A stretch of 36,560 nucleotides of DNA from Candidatus Gastranaerophilales bacterium. Lineage in GTDB: Bacteria; Cyanobacteriota; Vampirovibrionia; Gastranaerophilales; Gastranaerophilaceae. The position numbers and the translations under genes are program-made. Every line of letters starts with the position of its first letter. The stretch's first letter is position 1. The notes below the pieces were generated by a model. That model was not told where the DNA came from. It searched no databases and saw nothing but the letters and a program-made list of their open reading frames with translations. The stretch is from the NCBI GenBank assembly GCA_944325605.1, contig CALVAX010000016.1, forward strand, positions 1-36,560, given 5' to 3'. Below, piece after piece: positions 7,299 to 15,390 of the stretch.

Positions 7299-8639
7299 TT
7301 ATTGTGGATAATCTTTTCTTATTGTTCCGCCTACTTTAATATTAGCAAAATCTTTTTGTTTTAATTTGGAACATCTTATATATACATTCCCGCCGATAGA
7401 TTTAAGATTTCCTAAACTTGTTACATTTGAATCACGGAAGTCAGCATCCTCGCCGATAGATTCTAGATTTCCTAAATTTGTTATCTTTGAATCACTGAAG
7501 TCAGCATCCCTGCCGATAGATTCTAGATTTCCTAAATTCGTTATCTTTGTATCACTTAAATAAGCACTCCCGCCTATGGATTTAAGATTTCCTAAATCTG
7601 TTATCTGTGAATTTGAAAAATCAGCATACCCGCCTATGGATTTAAGATTTCCTAAATTCGTTATCTTTGAATACCGGAACTTAGCATCCCCGCCGATAGA
7701 TTTAAGATTTCCTAAATTCGTTATCTGTGAATAACTGAAGTCAGCATCCCCGCCGATTGTTTTAAGGTCGCCTAAATCTGTTATCTGTGAAGCAGAGAAA
7801 TCAGCATCCCTGCCGATAGATTTAAGATTTCCTAAATTCGTTATCTTTGAATACCAGAACTTAGCATCCCCACCTATAGATTTAAGATTTCCTAAATTCG
7901 TTATCTTTGAATCACTGAAGTCAGCATCCTCGCCGATAGATTCAAGATTTCCTAAATTCGTTATCTTTGTATCAATGAAATAAGCACTCCCGCCGATAGA
8001 TTTAAGATTCCCTAAATTCGTTATCTGTGAAAAACTGAAGTGAGCATCCCTGCCGATAGATTCTAGATTTCCTAAATTCGTTATCTTTGTATCACTTAAA
8101 TAAGCACTCCCGCCTATGGATTTAAGATTTCCTAAATCTGTTATCTGTGAATTTGAAAAATCAGCATACCCGCCTATGGATTTAAGATTTCCTAAATTCG
8201 TTATCTTTGAATCACTGAAGTCAGCATCCTCGCCTATGGATTTAATGCTGCCTAAATTTTCTATCCGTGACCTGTAGAAATTAGCATTTCCTTTGATGTA
8301 TTTGACTTTCTCAAACAGTTTGTTTTCATCCATACCTAAATCTTCAAATGTATAATCATAAGAAGGCTGTTTATATGAAGAAATTGTTAAATATCCCTCT
8401 TTATCTTCGTCTACATCTATGCCAAAATATCTATAGATTGTTTTAGCATCATTATTTTTTATTGCATCTTTCAAATCCGCTTTTATTTTGTCTATTTCAA
8501 TTTGTTTATTTTCTTTTCCACTGAAAGAAACAGTATCATATGCTAACGGTGCAAGATTTGGTTTTATTACACGCTGATTTTGCACACTTCTATTAGTTGT
8601 TTTGTGTTGAAAACTTATAGGGACAAGATTGACTAACAT
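7299..8639 (-). CDS. 20-residue leucine-rich-type repeat protein
   Basis: This 446-residue protein starts at 8639 with GGAG 9 nt upstream. Residues 1-110 are a non-repeat N-terminus with TVSFSG at 36-41. Then come 15 regular 20-residue repeats and one degenerate repeat, of the form DADFSDSKITNLGNLKSIGG. This pattern suggests a curved beta-solenoid of the leucine-rich or bacterial-LRR kind, usually a binding surface. No signal peptide, membrane anchor or sorting motif is seen. At DNA level the repeats form an exact 60-bp period, and 7503-7672 is identical to 8043-8212, so units were recently duplicated as a block. The biological role and location are unknown. Confidence 0.75.
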   Translation of the reverse strand: MLVNLVPISFQHKTTNRSVQNQRVIKPNLAPLAYDTVSFSGKENKQIEIDKIKADLKDAIKNNDAKTIYRYFGIDVDEDKEGYLTISSYKQPSYDYTFEDLGMDENKLFEKVKYIKGNANFYRSRIENLGSIKSIGEDADFSDSKITNLGNLKSIGGYADFSNSQITDLGNLKSIGGSAYLSDTKITNLGNLESIGRDAHFSFSQITNLGNLKSIGGSAYFIDTKITNLGNLESIGEDADFSDSKITNLGNLKSIGGDAKFWYSKITNLGNLKSIGRDADFSASQITDLGDLKTIGGDADFSYSQITNLGNLKSIGGDAKFRYSKITNLGNLKSIGGYADFSNSQITDLGNLKSIGGSAYLSDTKITNLGNLESIGRDADFSDSKITNLGNLESIGEDADFRDSNVTSLGNLKSIGGNVYIRCSKLKQKDFANIKVGGTIRKDYPQ

Positions 8640-8937
8640 TATTTTACACTCCGCTTAAAATTACATAAATTACGTAATATTATAAATCGGCTAAAAATAA
8701 ATTTTGCTAGTTTATTAAGAATCTTTTACAAAAAAACAAACTACCTAATCTGGTACTTATATCGCAATTTATCGAAAATAATCAGAATATCTGTACAATA
8801 TAATCAAACCATGTGTTCTTTTACAAAAGGTATATGCAATTAATAAATAAACAGACTTTGCAGGAAGTTTACAAACCTTTACTAATACGCAAATTTATTT
8901 TTGTTTCGTTTTAAAATATAACAAAGGAGAATTTAGC
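8640..8937. other. Intergenic DNA with third copy of ATAATCAAACCATGTG
   Basis: ATAATCAAACCATGTG at about 8799-8814, then CAGACTTTGCAGGAAG at about 8852, repeat in order the junction of the 67-bp repeat and repeat copy A (2466-2505). This is a worn copy of the same boundary. The promoters of the divergent neighbours must lie here, but I cannot pick them with confidence. Confidence 0.35.
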
Positions 8938-9456
8938 ATGAATAATAATATAGACAACAAAATTAATTTTGGAGCATTTTACGCTTCCACCTCAGGAGCA
9001 CGCCAACTTGTAGAAGGGTTTGAAGATAAAAAACTTCTCAAAAATTTAATTGATTATACTCAAAAAAACATTTCTGCTGATGTTTTTGTGAAAGAAAATG
9101 AAATTCTTGTTAAACCGCATCAGCTCACAGACAAACCTGTGATGAGAATGCGGGAGCTGCTTGACAGTGAAAAATATTTTGACCGTTACAAAGGCTATCG
9201 TGTCGATTATTTTGAACACGATATTTACCCTGCAGCTAATGATGCTTATTATAGTCTGGAAAATAAAATGATATCCGGTTTTCCGTCTTTCAAACCTAAT
9301 AAACCGGTTAATAATTTTGGCAGACTTTTTGATGCTGCATGTCATATTGCTGCCGATATTGACGCGCGTTTCCATAATAAAATTGTAAAGTCATTGGAAA
9401 AAGAAAAAAAGCTTGATAATATTGTTAAAGAATTTGGAATTAATATTATAGATTAA
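8938..9456 (+). CDS. Hypothetical protein with N-terminal INFG motif
   Basis: This is a 172-residue protein with AAGGAG 8 nt before its ATG. The N-terminus reads KINFGAFYAS (8-17), the short motif shared by several proteins in this window. The rest is mixed alpha/beta, with no signal peptide, membrane segment, cysteine pair or motif I recognise. Residues 95-115 are rich in Tyr and Asp. It stands alone between repeat DNA and a repeat element. I cannot assign a function. Confidence 0.6.
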   Translation: MNNNIDNKINFGAFYASTSGARQLVEGFEDKKLLKNLIDYTQKNISADVFVKENEILVKPHQLTDKPVMRMRELLDSEKYFDRYKGYRVDYFEHDIYPAANDAYYSLENKMISGFPSFKPNKPVNNFGRLFDAACHIAADIDARFHNKIVKSLEKEKKLDNIVKEFGINIID

Positions 9457-9530
9457 ATTGCAGAGTAACTTATTTTATATGAATAAGTCCGGTATTTTAA
9501 ACTGCTTTACAATTTTAGTCAGGGAAAAGC

Positions 9531-9605
9531 CTGCAGGTTGTGGTAATTTTTAATTTACAGCAACTAATGTTTCGGTAATCTGAGATTACCAAAACCTGCT
9601 TTTTA
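9531..9605. repeat. Two-hairpin dispersed repeat, copy 1
   Basis: CTGCAGGTTGTGGTAA is followed by TTTAATTTACAGCAAC, which pair as one hairpin. GGTAATC-TGA-GATTACC forms a second. The first part recurs at 15670-15705 (CTGCAGGTTGTGGTAAATTT..). No gene is present. It looks like a small intergenic palindromic repeat. Confidence 0.45.
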
Positions 9606-9632
9606 GCGTTAAATCTTTTAACACACAGGCTC

Positions 9633-9662
9633 TTGACAATATTCAATTTAAAGTGATAATTA
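9633..9662 (+). promoter_or_regulatory. Sigma-70-type promoter for the glycosyltransferase gene
   Basis: TTGACA at 9633-9638 and TAATTA at 9657-9662 are 18 bp apart, 40 nt before the proposed TTG start at 9703. The -35 box is perfect. Confidence 0.5.
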
Positions 9663-9702
9663 TAAAAAGTCATAGACGTTCAAGAATAAAAGGGATTATC
9701 CG

Positions 9703-10908
9703 TTGACAATTTTTGAATATACAAAATCAAAAAACGTTAGAACTGCCAGAATATTTGGATTTCCGCTTTATGTTCAAACAAAAGATGTTTTGACCAAAAA
9801 CAAAAGCCAAACTTTTTGCGGAGGAATGTTCTCAACAACTTTTAAAGATTTTGCCGGCAATAAAGAAAAATTATTTAAAATATTTAATCTTACATTCTTT
9901 AAAATTACAGACGATGGCTTTAACAAAACTGACTACTTATTTAATATTAAAATCCGAAAAAGACAAATTAAAAATATTTTCTTCAATAAATACAAAAAGT
10001 TTATTCCGGCAAAATATGACGACATTTATATCTTGAATGCAAACAGCGGTGAGATTTATTTATTTCTAACATATATACTTAAGGCATTGTTAAGCAAAAA
10101 CAACAGTAAAACCCCTTTACTTATTGCAACAAAAAAATACCATCTGGAAATGCTCAAAGTAATTGCCCCTGAGATTGACTGTATTTTAATTGAAAAAATA
10201 AAACCGGCAGTTGGAGAATATTGTTTTTCAATAAATAAACAGCGGTTTTTTGTAATATTTCCATACACACATTATTTAACCCTGGAAAAAAATATAAAAA
10301 ATTCAACCGGCACAGAATATCATTATTTTAAATATATGCTTGAAAAATTAAATCTTGAGCCTGACAATATCAGAGAAACCCCGATTAAAATACCGGAAAG
10401 TCAAGAAATAAAAATACTTCAAAAAGCATCCTCAACAGGATTAAACATTGAAAATTTTGTATTTATATCTCCAGAGGCAGCTACTTGCAAGCTGCTGCCC
10501 GAATATTTCTGGAAAGATTTGATTAAACAATTCCGGCAAAAAGGACTCGACGTTTTTGTTAATCTTGCAGACAACAAGGTTAACCTCGGAGACAGTGACT
10601 ATAAAACCTGCAATTTAACATATATAGAGGCATTTGGACTTGCGGCAAAATCAAAAAAAATAATTTCTTTAAGAAGCGGGCTGACAGAATTTTTAATGCA
10701 AACAAATGTTCCGATGGTTGTTTTTTATACGGAATTTCAGAACAGAGCCCCCTCACAAAGCATGAACATCAATCAAATCATAAATAATTACGGGCTTTCG
10801 CAAATTCCGCATAATAAAACTAATACCATAGAAGAATACGCATTTTTGGAGGCTGAATATGCCGATATGCTAAAAATAGCACAAAACATTTCAGTTTCAG
10901 CCGGTTAA
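9703..10908 (+). CDS. Glycosyltransferase, GT9/LPS-heptosyltransferase-like
   Basis: This is a 401-residue protein. The start is TTG at 9703: AAAGGGA lies 9 nt upstream, and no ATG occurs until codon 46. The N-terminus (ARIFGFPLYVQTKD) is typical of short membrane-proximal segments in LPS and capsule transferases. The C-terminal half has FVFISPEAATCKLLPEYFW and, at about 315-335, YIEAFGLAAKSKKIISLRSGLTEFL, the nucleotide-sugar binding layout of GT9-like enzymes where a 'D/R-SG-H/T' motif follows the 'aaLiaks' helix. It probably adds a sugar to surface glycan at the inner face of the membrane. It ends convergently with the next gene, overlapping by 4 bp. The exact sugar is unknown. Confidence 0.6.
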   Translation: MTIFEYTKSKNVRTARIFGFPLYVQTKDVLTKNKSQTFCGGMFSTTFKDFAGNKEKLFKIFNLTFFKITDDGFNKTDYLFNIKIRKRQIKNIFFNKYKKFIPAKYDDIYILNANSGEIYLFLTYILKALLSKNNSKTPLLIATKKYHLEMLKVIAPEIDCILIEKIKPAVGEYCFSINKQRFFVIFPYTHYLTLEKNIKNSTGTEYHYFKYMLEKLNLEPDNIRETPIKIPESQEIKILQKASSTGLNIENFVFISPEAATCKLLPEYFWKDLIKQFRQKGLDVFVNLADNKVNLGDSDYKTCNLTYIEAFGLAAKSKKIISLRSGLTEFLMQTNVPMVVFYTEFQNRAPSQSMNINQIINNYGLSQIPHNKTNTIEEYAFLEAEYADMLKIAQNISVSAG

Positions 10909-11462
10909 TTCAACTTTGCGCCCCAGAATTCCAGTTTTTCGAGATTTTCCTGAAGATACTGTGCATCACGATCTTTCGGCTGGAAATAGAAATACAAAGC
11001 TTTTTTCTTAGGATTTACAACACAGAAACTTCTGCAAACTTTTCTTAAAGCTTTTTCACCTTTAAGAATTTTTTCACCCTTTTCGCCTTCAAAGAGAATG
11101 TTATTTCGATATGGCTGCAATTCATGGAAATTATATATCTCTTCCAAATCAGACACTTTTTGAACGGCATCTAATGCATCCTGAAACCGTTTTGGATAAT
11201 TATATTTTCTGTCGCGCTGGAGCATATAAAGCACCATCATTTTCCCGCTGTTATAGTCTGATGCATAGTAGTTTCCGGAACCGGAAAGATAAGTGATAAC
11301 CTCCTCCGGAATTTCAGCATAACCATAAGGCGTCTTATCCACATAGAAAAACATAAAATAAATGACAACAGCCAGAATAATACCAAATACAACTGCCAGT
11401 TGTTCTCTAATACCAAAAGTTGAAACCTGTTTGTCGAATTTATTAACGTAATTATTTTTCAT
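10905..11462 (-). CDS. Single-pass membrane protein of unknown function
   Basis: This 185-residue protein has one strong membrane segment at residues 21-40, with basic residues before it, so the bulk (41-185) is probably outside the cytoplasm. The soluble part is Tyr- and Lys-rich, with two nearby cysteines (RKVCRSFCVVNP) that could form a disulfide. I do not recognise the family. No ribosome-binding site precedes the ATG. Instead TAAAAT (11469-11474, minus strand) ends exactly 6 nt before it, so the mRNA may be leaderless. Confidence 0.6.
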   Translation of the reverse strand: MKNNYVNKFDKQVSTFGIREQLAVVFGIILAVVIYFMFFYVDKTPYGYAEIPEEVITYLSGSGNYYASDYNSGKMMVLYMLQRDRKYNYPKRFQDALDAVQKVSDLEEIYNFHELQPYRNNILFEGEKGEKILKGEKALRKVCRSFCVVNPKKKALYFYFQPKDRDAQYLQENLEKLEFWGAKLN

Positions 11463-11468
11463 ACCAAG

Positions 11469-11474
11469 ATTTTA
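11469..11474 (-). promoter_or_regulatory. -10 box for a probable leaderless mRNA
   Basis: TAAAAT on the minus strand is followed by six bases and then the ATG at 11462. Transcription would begin at or next to the start codon. Confidence 0.4.
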
Positions 11475-11545
11475 TATAATATTATTACTACTGTCAATCA
11501 AAAATATAAAAAATACACCAAAAATATTATGCAAAAACATCAGAA

Positions 11546-12820
11546 TTAACACAAATTATTCATCAAGCGTTCAAACTCAGGAAAAGAAATATCAACCCAT
11601 TCAAAACCGTTTATACCGATTGATTTGTCACAGATAAGCCCTGCCACATACAGACTCATCGCGAGCCTGTGATCGTGAAAGGCTTCAACCTGCACGCCGC
11701 CTGTAAGAGGGCTTTTCCCGCAAACAATAAATCCGTCCGGAGTTTCTTTTATATTTGCGCCCAATTTAGTCAGTTCACCAACCACAGCCTTAATCCTGTC
11801 CGATTCTTTATTTCGCAAATCTTCTGCGTTTTTGACAATAGTTTCACCCTGAGCCTGCGTTGCAAGAACAGCGATAACAGGCAATTCGTCAATCAGCCTC
11901 GGAATTAAATCTTTCTCAATCACGCAGCCCTTCAAATCTGAATACTGCACCCTTATATCACCAGCAGGTTCTCCTGACTTTATTGTTTCATCGAGGATTT
12001 GAAGCTGACCGCCCATCATCTTTACAACATCAATAATTCCTGTTCTGGTCGGATTAAGCCCGACATGTTTCAAAATAATATCAGATCCGGGCACAATCAA
12101 ACCTGCGGCAATGAAAAAAGCTGCAGAAGAAATATCCCCGCAAATATCAATATTAACCGGACTCAGATTAGAAGGTTTAATAATTGAAGTACAGCCCTCA
12201 GTCCGAATATCAGCCCCCATGTACTTAAGCATTATTTCAGTATGATTTCTTGACAAATAAGGTTCAGTGAAGGACGTCACGCCTTGAGCAAAAAGCCCTG
12301 CAAGAAGAACGCAAGACTTAACCTGAGCAGATGCAAGTTTTGAAACATAATCAATACCGCAAAGTTTTTTGCCGGAAATAGTAAGCGGGGCATGACCGTT
12401 TGGAGCCTGAATATCAGCACCCATAAGCGAAAGAGGTTCAATAACACGCCTCATCGGACGTTTTGAAAGGCTTTCGTCGCCTGTCAGGGTAGACTTGAAA
12501 CCTTGTCCTGCCAGAATACCAGCCATAAGGCGCATGGTAGTGCCGGAATTTCCGCAATCAAGCGAAACAAAAGGTTTTTGCAAAATTCCGGAAGAAGTAA
12601 TTTCAATAGAATCGTCATTTTTAAATTCAGCCTGCACCCCAAGTGCTTTACAAACAGCAAGTGAAGACAGAGGATCCGCACCTTTTGAAAAATTATTTAT
12701 AACAGAAGTTCCATTAGCCAGAGAAGAAAAAATAACAGCCCTGTGCGAAAGCGATTTGTCAGAAGGTATAGTAACAAAGCCTTTTAAAGATTTTTTGGGA
12801 GGTGAAACAAATTTAATCAT
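11546..12820 (-). CDS. aroA: 3-phosphoshikimate 1-carboxyvinyltransferase (EPSP synthase)
   Basis: This 424-residue enzyme joins shikimate-3-phosphate and phosphoenolpyruvate in the shikimate pathway to aromatic amino acids. The length is normal. It has the family signatures: SDKSLSHRA near residue 20 (catalytic Lys and substrate binding), DCGNSGTTMRLMAG near 90-103 (PEP site), and RPMRRVIEPL near 125. The C-terminal DHRLAMSLYVAG motif is also present. aroQ lies 8 kb away, so the pathway genes are scattered. There is no Shine-Dalgarno site; TGC-TACAAT ends 6 nt before the ATG. It is divergent from tRNA-Ser and shares the promoter region. Confidence 0.95.
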   Translation of the reverse strand: MIKFVSPPKKSLKGFVTIPSDKSLSHRAVIFSSLANGTSVINNFSKGADPLSSLAVCKALGVQAEFKNDDSIEITSSGILQKPFVSLDCGNSGTTMRLMAGILAGQGFKSTLTGDESLSKRPMRRVIEPLSLMGADIQAPNGHAPLTISGKKLCGIDYVSKLASAQVKSCVLLAGLFAQGVTSFTEPYLSRNHTEIMLKYMGADIRTEGCTSIIKPSNLSPVNIDICGDISSAAFFIAAGLIVPGSDIILKHVGLNPTRTGIIDVVKMMGGQLQILDETIKSGEPAGDIRVQYSDLKGCVIEKDLIPRLIDELPVIAVLATQAQGETIVKNAEDLRNKESDRIKAVVGELTKLGANIKETPDGFIVCGKSPLTGGVQVEAFHDHRLAMSLYVAGLICDKSIGINGFEWVDISFPEFERLMNNLC

Positions 12821-12826
12821 AAAAAA

Positions 12827-12835
12827 ATTGTAGCA
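12827..12835 (-). promoter_or_regulatory. Extended -10 for leaderless aroA
   Basis: On the minus strand TGC-TACAAT (hexamer 12827-12832) is followed by six T and then the ATG (12820). It overlaps the divergent tRNA-Ser promoter. Confidence 0.45.
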
Positions 12836-12856
12836 TAAAAATGTTTGTGATATAGT
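12828..12856 (+). promoter_or_regulatory. Promoter for tRNA-Ser
   Basis: TTGTAG (12828-12833) and TATAGT (12851-12856) have the ideal 17-bp spacing. The tRNA begins 50 nt downstream. Confidence 0.55.
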
Positions 12857-12906
12857 AAAGAAAGAAGCGATGCTTAAAGCAATCGACTTAAACCAAAAAA
12901 TAAAAT

Positions 12907-12994
12907 AGAGAGGTGTCCGAGCGGTTTAAGGTGCAATCTTGGAAAGGTTGTGTGGGATTATGTTCCACCGTGGGTTCGAATCCCATCCTCTCTG
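12907..12994 (+). tRNA. tRNA-Ser (GGA)
   Basis: The acceptor arms AGAGAGG and CCTCTCT pair fully, with G as discriminator. The anticodon arm CAATC-TTGGAAA-GGTTG gives anticodon GGA. A long variable arm (GTGTGGGATTATGTTCCACC) marks the serine type, and the T-arm is TGGGTTCGAATCCCA. CCA is not encoded. A run of seven T follows and may end transcription. Confidence 0.97.
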
Positions 12995-13003
12995 TTTTTT
13001 TAT

Positions 13004-13080
13004 GTCATTCTGAGGGCAAAGCCCGAAGAATCTCATCGGATTTTCAGGAGATCCTTCGGCTGGCGCCTCAGGATGACGTC
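13004..13080. repeat. GTCATTCTGAG-type palindromic intergenic repeat
   Basis: GTCATTCTGAGG at the left and CCTCAGGATGAC at the right are inverted. Between them lie GAAGAATCTC and its complement-like GAGATCCTTC. The same modules recur at 13090-13383, 13568-13655, 16071-16300, 16585-16640, 32740-32815 and 36211-36245. No real gene is encoded, although the repeats give false open frames. Confidence 0.6.
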
Positions 13081-13089
13081 TTTTTCCAC

Positions 13090-13383
13090 GTCATTCCGAG
13101 CGGAGCGTAGCGGCTGAAAAATTTTCCAGCACCCGACATGTCATTCTGAGGGAGTGAAACGACCGAAGAATCCCCCACGCCAGACACGTCATTCTGAGCG
13201 GAGCGTAGCGGCTGAAAAATTTTCCAGCACCCGACATGTCATTCTGAGGGAGTGAAACGACCGAAGAATCCCCCACGCCAGACACGTCATTCTGAGCGGA
13301 GCGTAGCGGCTGAAAAATTTTCCAACACCTGACATGTCATTCTGAGGGAGTGAAACGACCGAAGAATCCCCCACGCCAGACAC
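13090..13383. repeat. Three 98-bp tandem repeats
   Basis: Units start at 13090, 13188 and 13286 with GTCATTC(C/T)GAGCGGAG and are nearly identical. A fourth begins at 13384 but switches after GTCATTCTGAGC into the palindromic element below. Each unit holds the pair GAGCGGAGCGTAGCGGC and GAGGGAGTGAAACGACCG. Confidence 0.85.
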
Positions 13384-13394
13384 GTCATTCTGAG

Positions 13395-13478
13395 CACTCT
13401 GCCGAACAAAACGATTAAGTATCGTTTTGTGAGAGGACGAAATTTCGTGCAAAATGTCCGGTTTTCCACAGGATCTCA
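13395..13478. repeat. Palindromic element shared with the tRNA-Pro flanks
   Basis: ACTCTGCCGAACAAAACGAT and ATCGTTTTGTGAGAG form a hairpin. The same hairpin, with AATTGTTTTG arms, occurs three times near the tRNA-Pro genes. The following GCAAAATGTCCGGTTTTCC recurs at about 32790-32809. Confidence 0.6.
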
Positions 13479-13480
13479 AC

Positions 13481-13866
13481 GTCATCCTGAGGCGCACGAG
13501 CAGAGGGTGAAAGGCGTTAGCCATACCCGTTTACTGCGAGTGCGAAAAGCCGAAGGATCTTCTTAAAAATTTTACTGTCATCCTGAGGCTTAGCCGAAGG
13601 ATCCCCTTAAAACGCCATGAGATTCTTCGGGCTTTGCCCTCAGAATGACATGACTTAGACAAAATGGGGCGCTCCTTATCGTCTTTATGCCAAAACTAAC
13701 CTTTCAACCATTCAACTTTTCAACTCTCCTCACCCTTCACTCTTCACCCCTCACTTTGTTAGAACCTGACTTACAAATCACCCACACCCGAAATTGTAAG
13801 TTTGCTAATGCTCACTAACAATTTCTTCCCTCTCCCCTCAAGGGAGAGGGAATTATTTTACGTAAA
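13481..13866. repeat. Large direct repeat, left copy
   Basis: This block, from GTCATCCTGAGGCGCACGAG to GGGAATTATTTTACG, recurs at 16071-16506 with few changes and one extra stretch of about 50 bp (16241-16291). It contains pyrimidine-rich TTCAACC runs and a CTCTCCC-GGGAGAGGG hairpin. No gene is present. Confidence 0.8.
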
Positions 13867-14180
13867 GAACTTTTCGCCTTAACGTCCTATCGTCTTTATT
13901 TAAAGTGAATAAGTGAATAGGTGATGAAGTGAATAAGTTCTTTGCGGCGCTCCGCGCAAATTTTAATTAAACATTACGCACTTATTCACCTATTTACTTA
14001 TTTACTTATTCACTTTGTTTTGAACTTTTCGTCTTATCGTCCTAACGCCTTTTTTAAAGTAAATAAGTGACGAGGTGATGAAGTGAATAAGTTCTTTTCG
14101 GCGCTCCGCGCAAATTTTAATTTAACGTAACGCACTTATTCACCTATTTACTTATTCACTTATTCACTTTGTTACGAACT
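13867..14180. repeat. Two tandem copies of a long inverted repeat
   Basis: Each copy has a left arm rich in GTGAATAAGTGA and GGTGATGAAG, a centre CGGCGCTCCGCGCAAATTTTAAT, and a right arm of CACTTATTCACCTATTTACT. The arms can pair over 30 bases or more. Units start with GAACTTTTCG at 13867 and 14032, and a partial third starts at 14176. I see no gene. Confidence 0.6.
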
Positions 14181-14279
14181 TAACGTCCTAACGTCTTTTA
14201 TTCCGAAACAAACCATTCAACCATTCACCCGTTCAACTGTTCAACCCTCTTCTCTCTTCACTTATTCACTTTATTAAAA

Positions 14280-14320
14280 CAAAAAACACCGCAATCTCCT
14301 GGAAAAGAAACTGCGGTGCT
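14280..14320 (-). terminator. Rho-independent terminator of the prepilin gene
   Basis: CACCGCA (14287-14293) and TGCGGTG (14312-14318) form the stem. On the minus strand a T-rich run follows. It lies 55 nt after the prepilin stop codon. Confidence 0.75.
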
Positions 14321-14374
14321 TGATGTAACTTATATTGCGAGGTATTTACGCAATATACTTATTATGCAAAGCTA

Positions 14375-15163
14375 TTATTTGTTGTACAATACTGCACGAG
14401 CTGCTGCTGATGCAGGGATTACTGACTGGTTGAACATAGCAATCGGGTAGATATCAGTCGGGTTTGATACTGTACAAGTTGCATCTGGTTCACCTGCATC
14501 TGTCAAAGTGCCAGTATCACACTGAACAACACGGTTCGGAGCTTTTTGTCCGTTTACATCAATGTAACCATAGCAGTATTTATTTGCAGCTAAACCAATA
14601 CCATCATCTGCCTCATGGCAATCTCCTTGCGTATTATCAAATATAAATGTAATACCATCATTCATAAATAATGCAGTCATATCAAGAGATGATATGGTTG
14701 CGTTTTCAGGCATAGCATGGAAAGCATCAGCTTCAACACCACCTTTTCCTGCTCCACCATCACCAGTCAAGAATCCGGAGATATCATCCTTATCAGTATT
14801 ACTTACAATAATCCAAGCATCAGCATCACCAGCTGCCCCATCAAATTCATTAGTGTTAGCCCTTCTGACAATATTTAAACGCTTGTCAAACAAATCATAC
14901 AAAGTCTGGGCACCCATATCTGGCGGGGTTTCTGAATCGTAATTAGTAGTACCTGCAACAACCTGAGACAGGTCATAGTCGTTCAACGCAATGTTCATTA
15001 CAACAGCCTGTGAAAGTACTGTCAATGATTTTTTAAATGCTGTTTTGTACTGTGCACCCTGTGTTGAGTTAATCAAGGTCGGCATTGTCATTGCGGCAAC
15101 TACACCGATAATACCCAAAGTGATTAACACTTCAGCAAGAGTAAAACCTTTGAATTTTGTCAT
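14375..15163 (-). CDS. Type IV prepilin-like / type II secretion pseudopilin
   Basis: This is a 262-residue protein. The start is ATG 15163 because GAAAGGTGAG lies just upstream; an in-frame GTG at 15172 lies inside that site. A short leader (MTKFKG) is followed by FTLAEVLITLGIIGVVAAMT, the class III signal cut after Gly by prepilin peptidase. Glu+5 and a hydrophobic helix are present. The body is Asp/Asn/Gly/Ala-rich and ends with several cysteines (CHEADDG, CYGYID, VVQCDTG, ATCTV) that can form disulfides. It is probably a major or minor pilin assembled by the machinery that PilT (29893-30978) serves. It has its own terminator and a long leader, and is flanked by large direct repeats. Confidence 0.85.
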   Translation of the reverse strand: MTKFKGFTLAEVLITLGIIGVVAAMTMPTLINSTQGAQYKTAFKKSLTVLSQAVVMNIALNDYDLSQVVAGTTNYDSETPPDMGAQTLYDLFDKRLNIVRRANTNEFDGAAGDADAWIIVSNTDKDDISGFLTGDGGAGKGGVEADAFHAMPENATISSLDMTALFMNDGITFIFDNTQGDCHEADDGIGLAANKYCYGYIDVNGQKAPNRVVQCDTGTLTDAGEPDATCTVSNPTDIYPIAMFNQSVIPASAAARAVLYNK

Positions 15164-15173
15164 AATTCTCACC

Positions 15174-15390
15174 TTTCTTTTTTACTGTGGACTTCTCACC
15201 GCATCTCCTCATACCTCACCGTATGCAGTGTGTCCAAATAACCTCCGGACTTCACGTTTTCAGTCCGAAAACCAACTATGTACAAATATTTCGCCCTGCG
15301 CCCATTTGCATCATCTTTTTCACCTCTTAACCCTCGTTAATCAGGTAAACCCATCCGGTGCAGGTATCTTGAAAACTATTTGTTATAAAC
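15174..15390 (-). promoter_or_regulatory. Long, possibly structured 5' leader of the prepilin gene
   Basis: About 200 bp upstream of the prepilin is less AT-rich than the surroundings, and on the minus strand can form CGGACT-GAAAACGTGA-AGTCCG and other hairpins. A short frame, MMQMGAGRNICT, with AGAGGTGA before it, lies inside (around 15285-15325). I checked for the c-di-GMP-I riboswitch core and did not find it. The class is unknown. Confidence 0.3.

Noticed and set aside
7299-8639. Diversity-generating retroelement target
   Set aside because: There is no reverse transcriptase or template repeat, and the differences are not limited to adenines. Plain repeat duplication explains the pattern.
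13090-13383. CRISPR array
   Set aside because: The 98-bp units are contiguous, with no unique spacers, and no cas gene is present.
12913-13524. Several 60-110-residue frames after tRNA-Ser, rich in 'LRMT' words
   Set aside because: They are translations of the tRNA and of tandem intergenic repeats; no ribosome sites and no family.
15174-15390. c-di-GMP-I riboswitch upstream of the prepilin
   Set aside because: A GCGCAGGGCGAAA word looked suggestive, but the conserved GCAAAGCC and tetraloop-receptor parts were not found.
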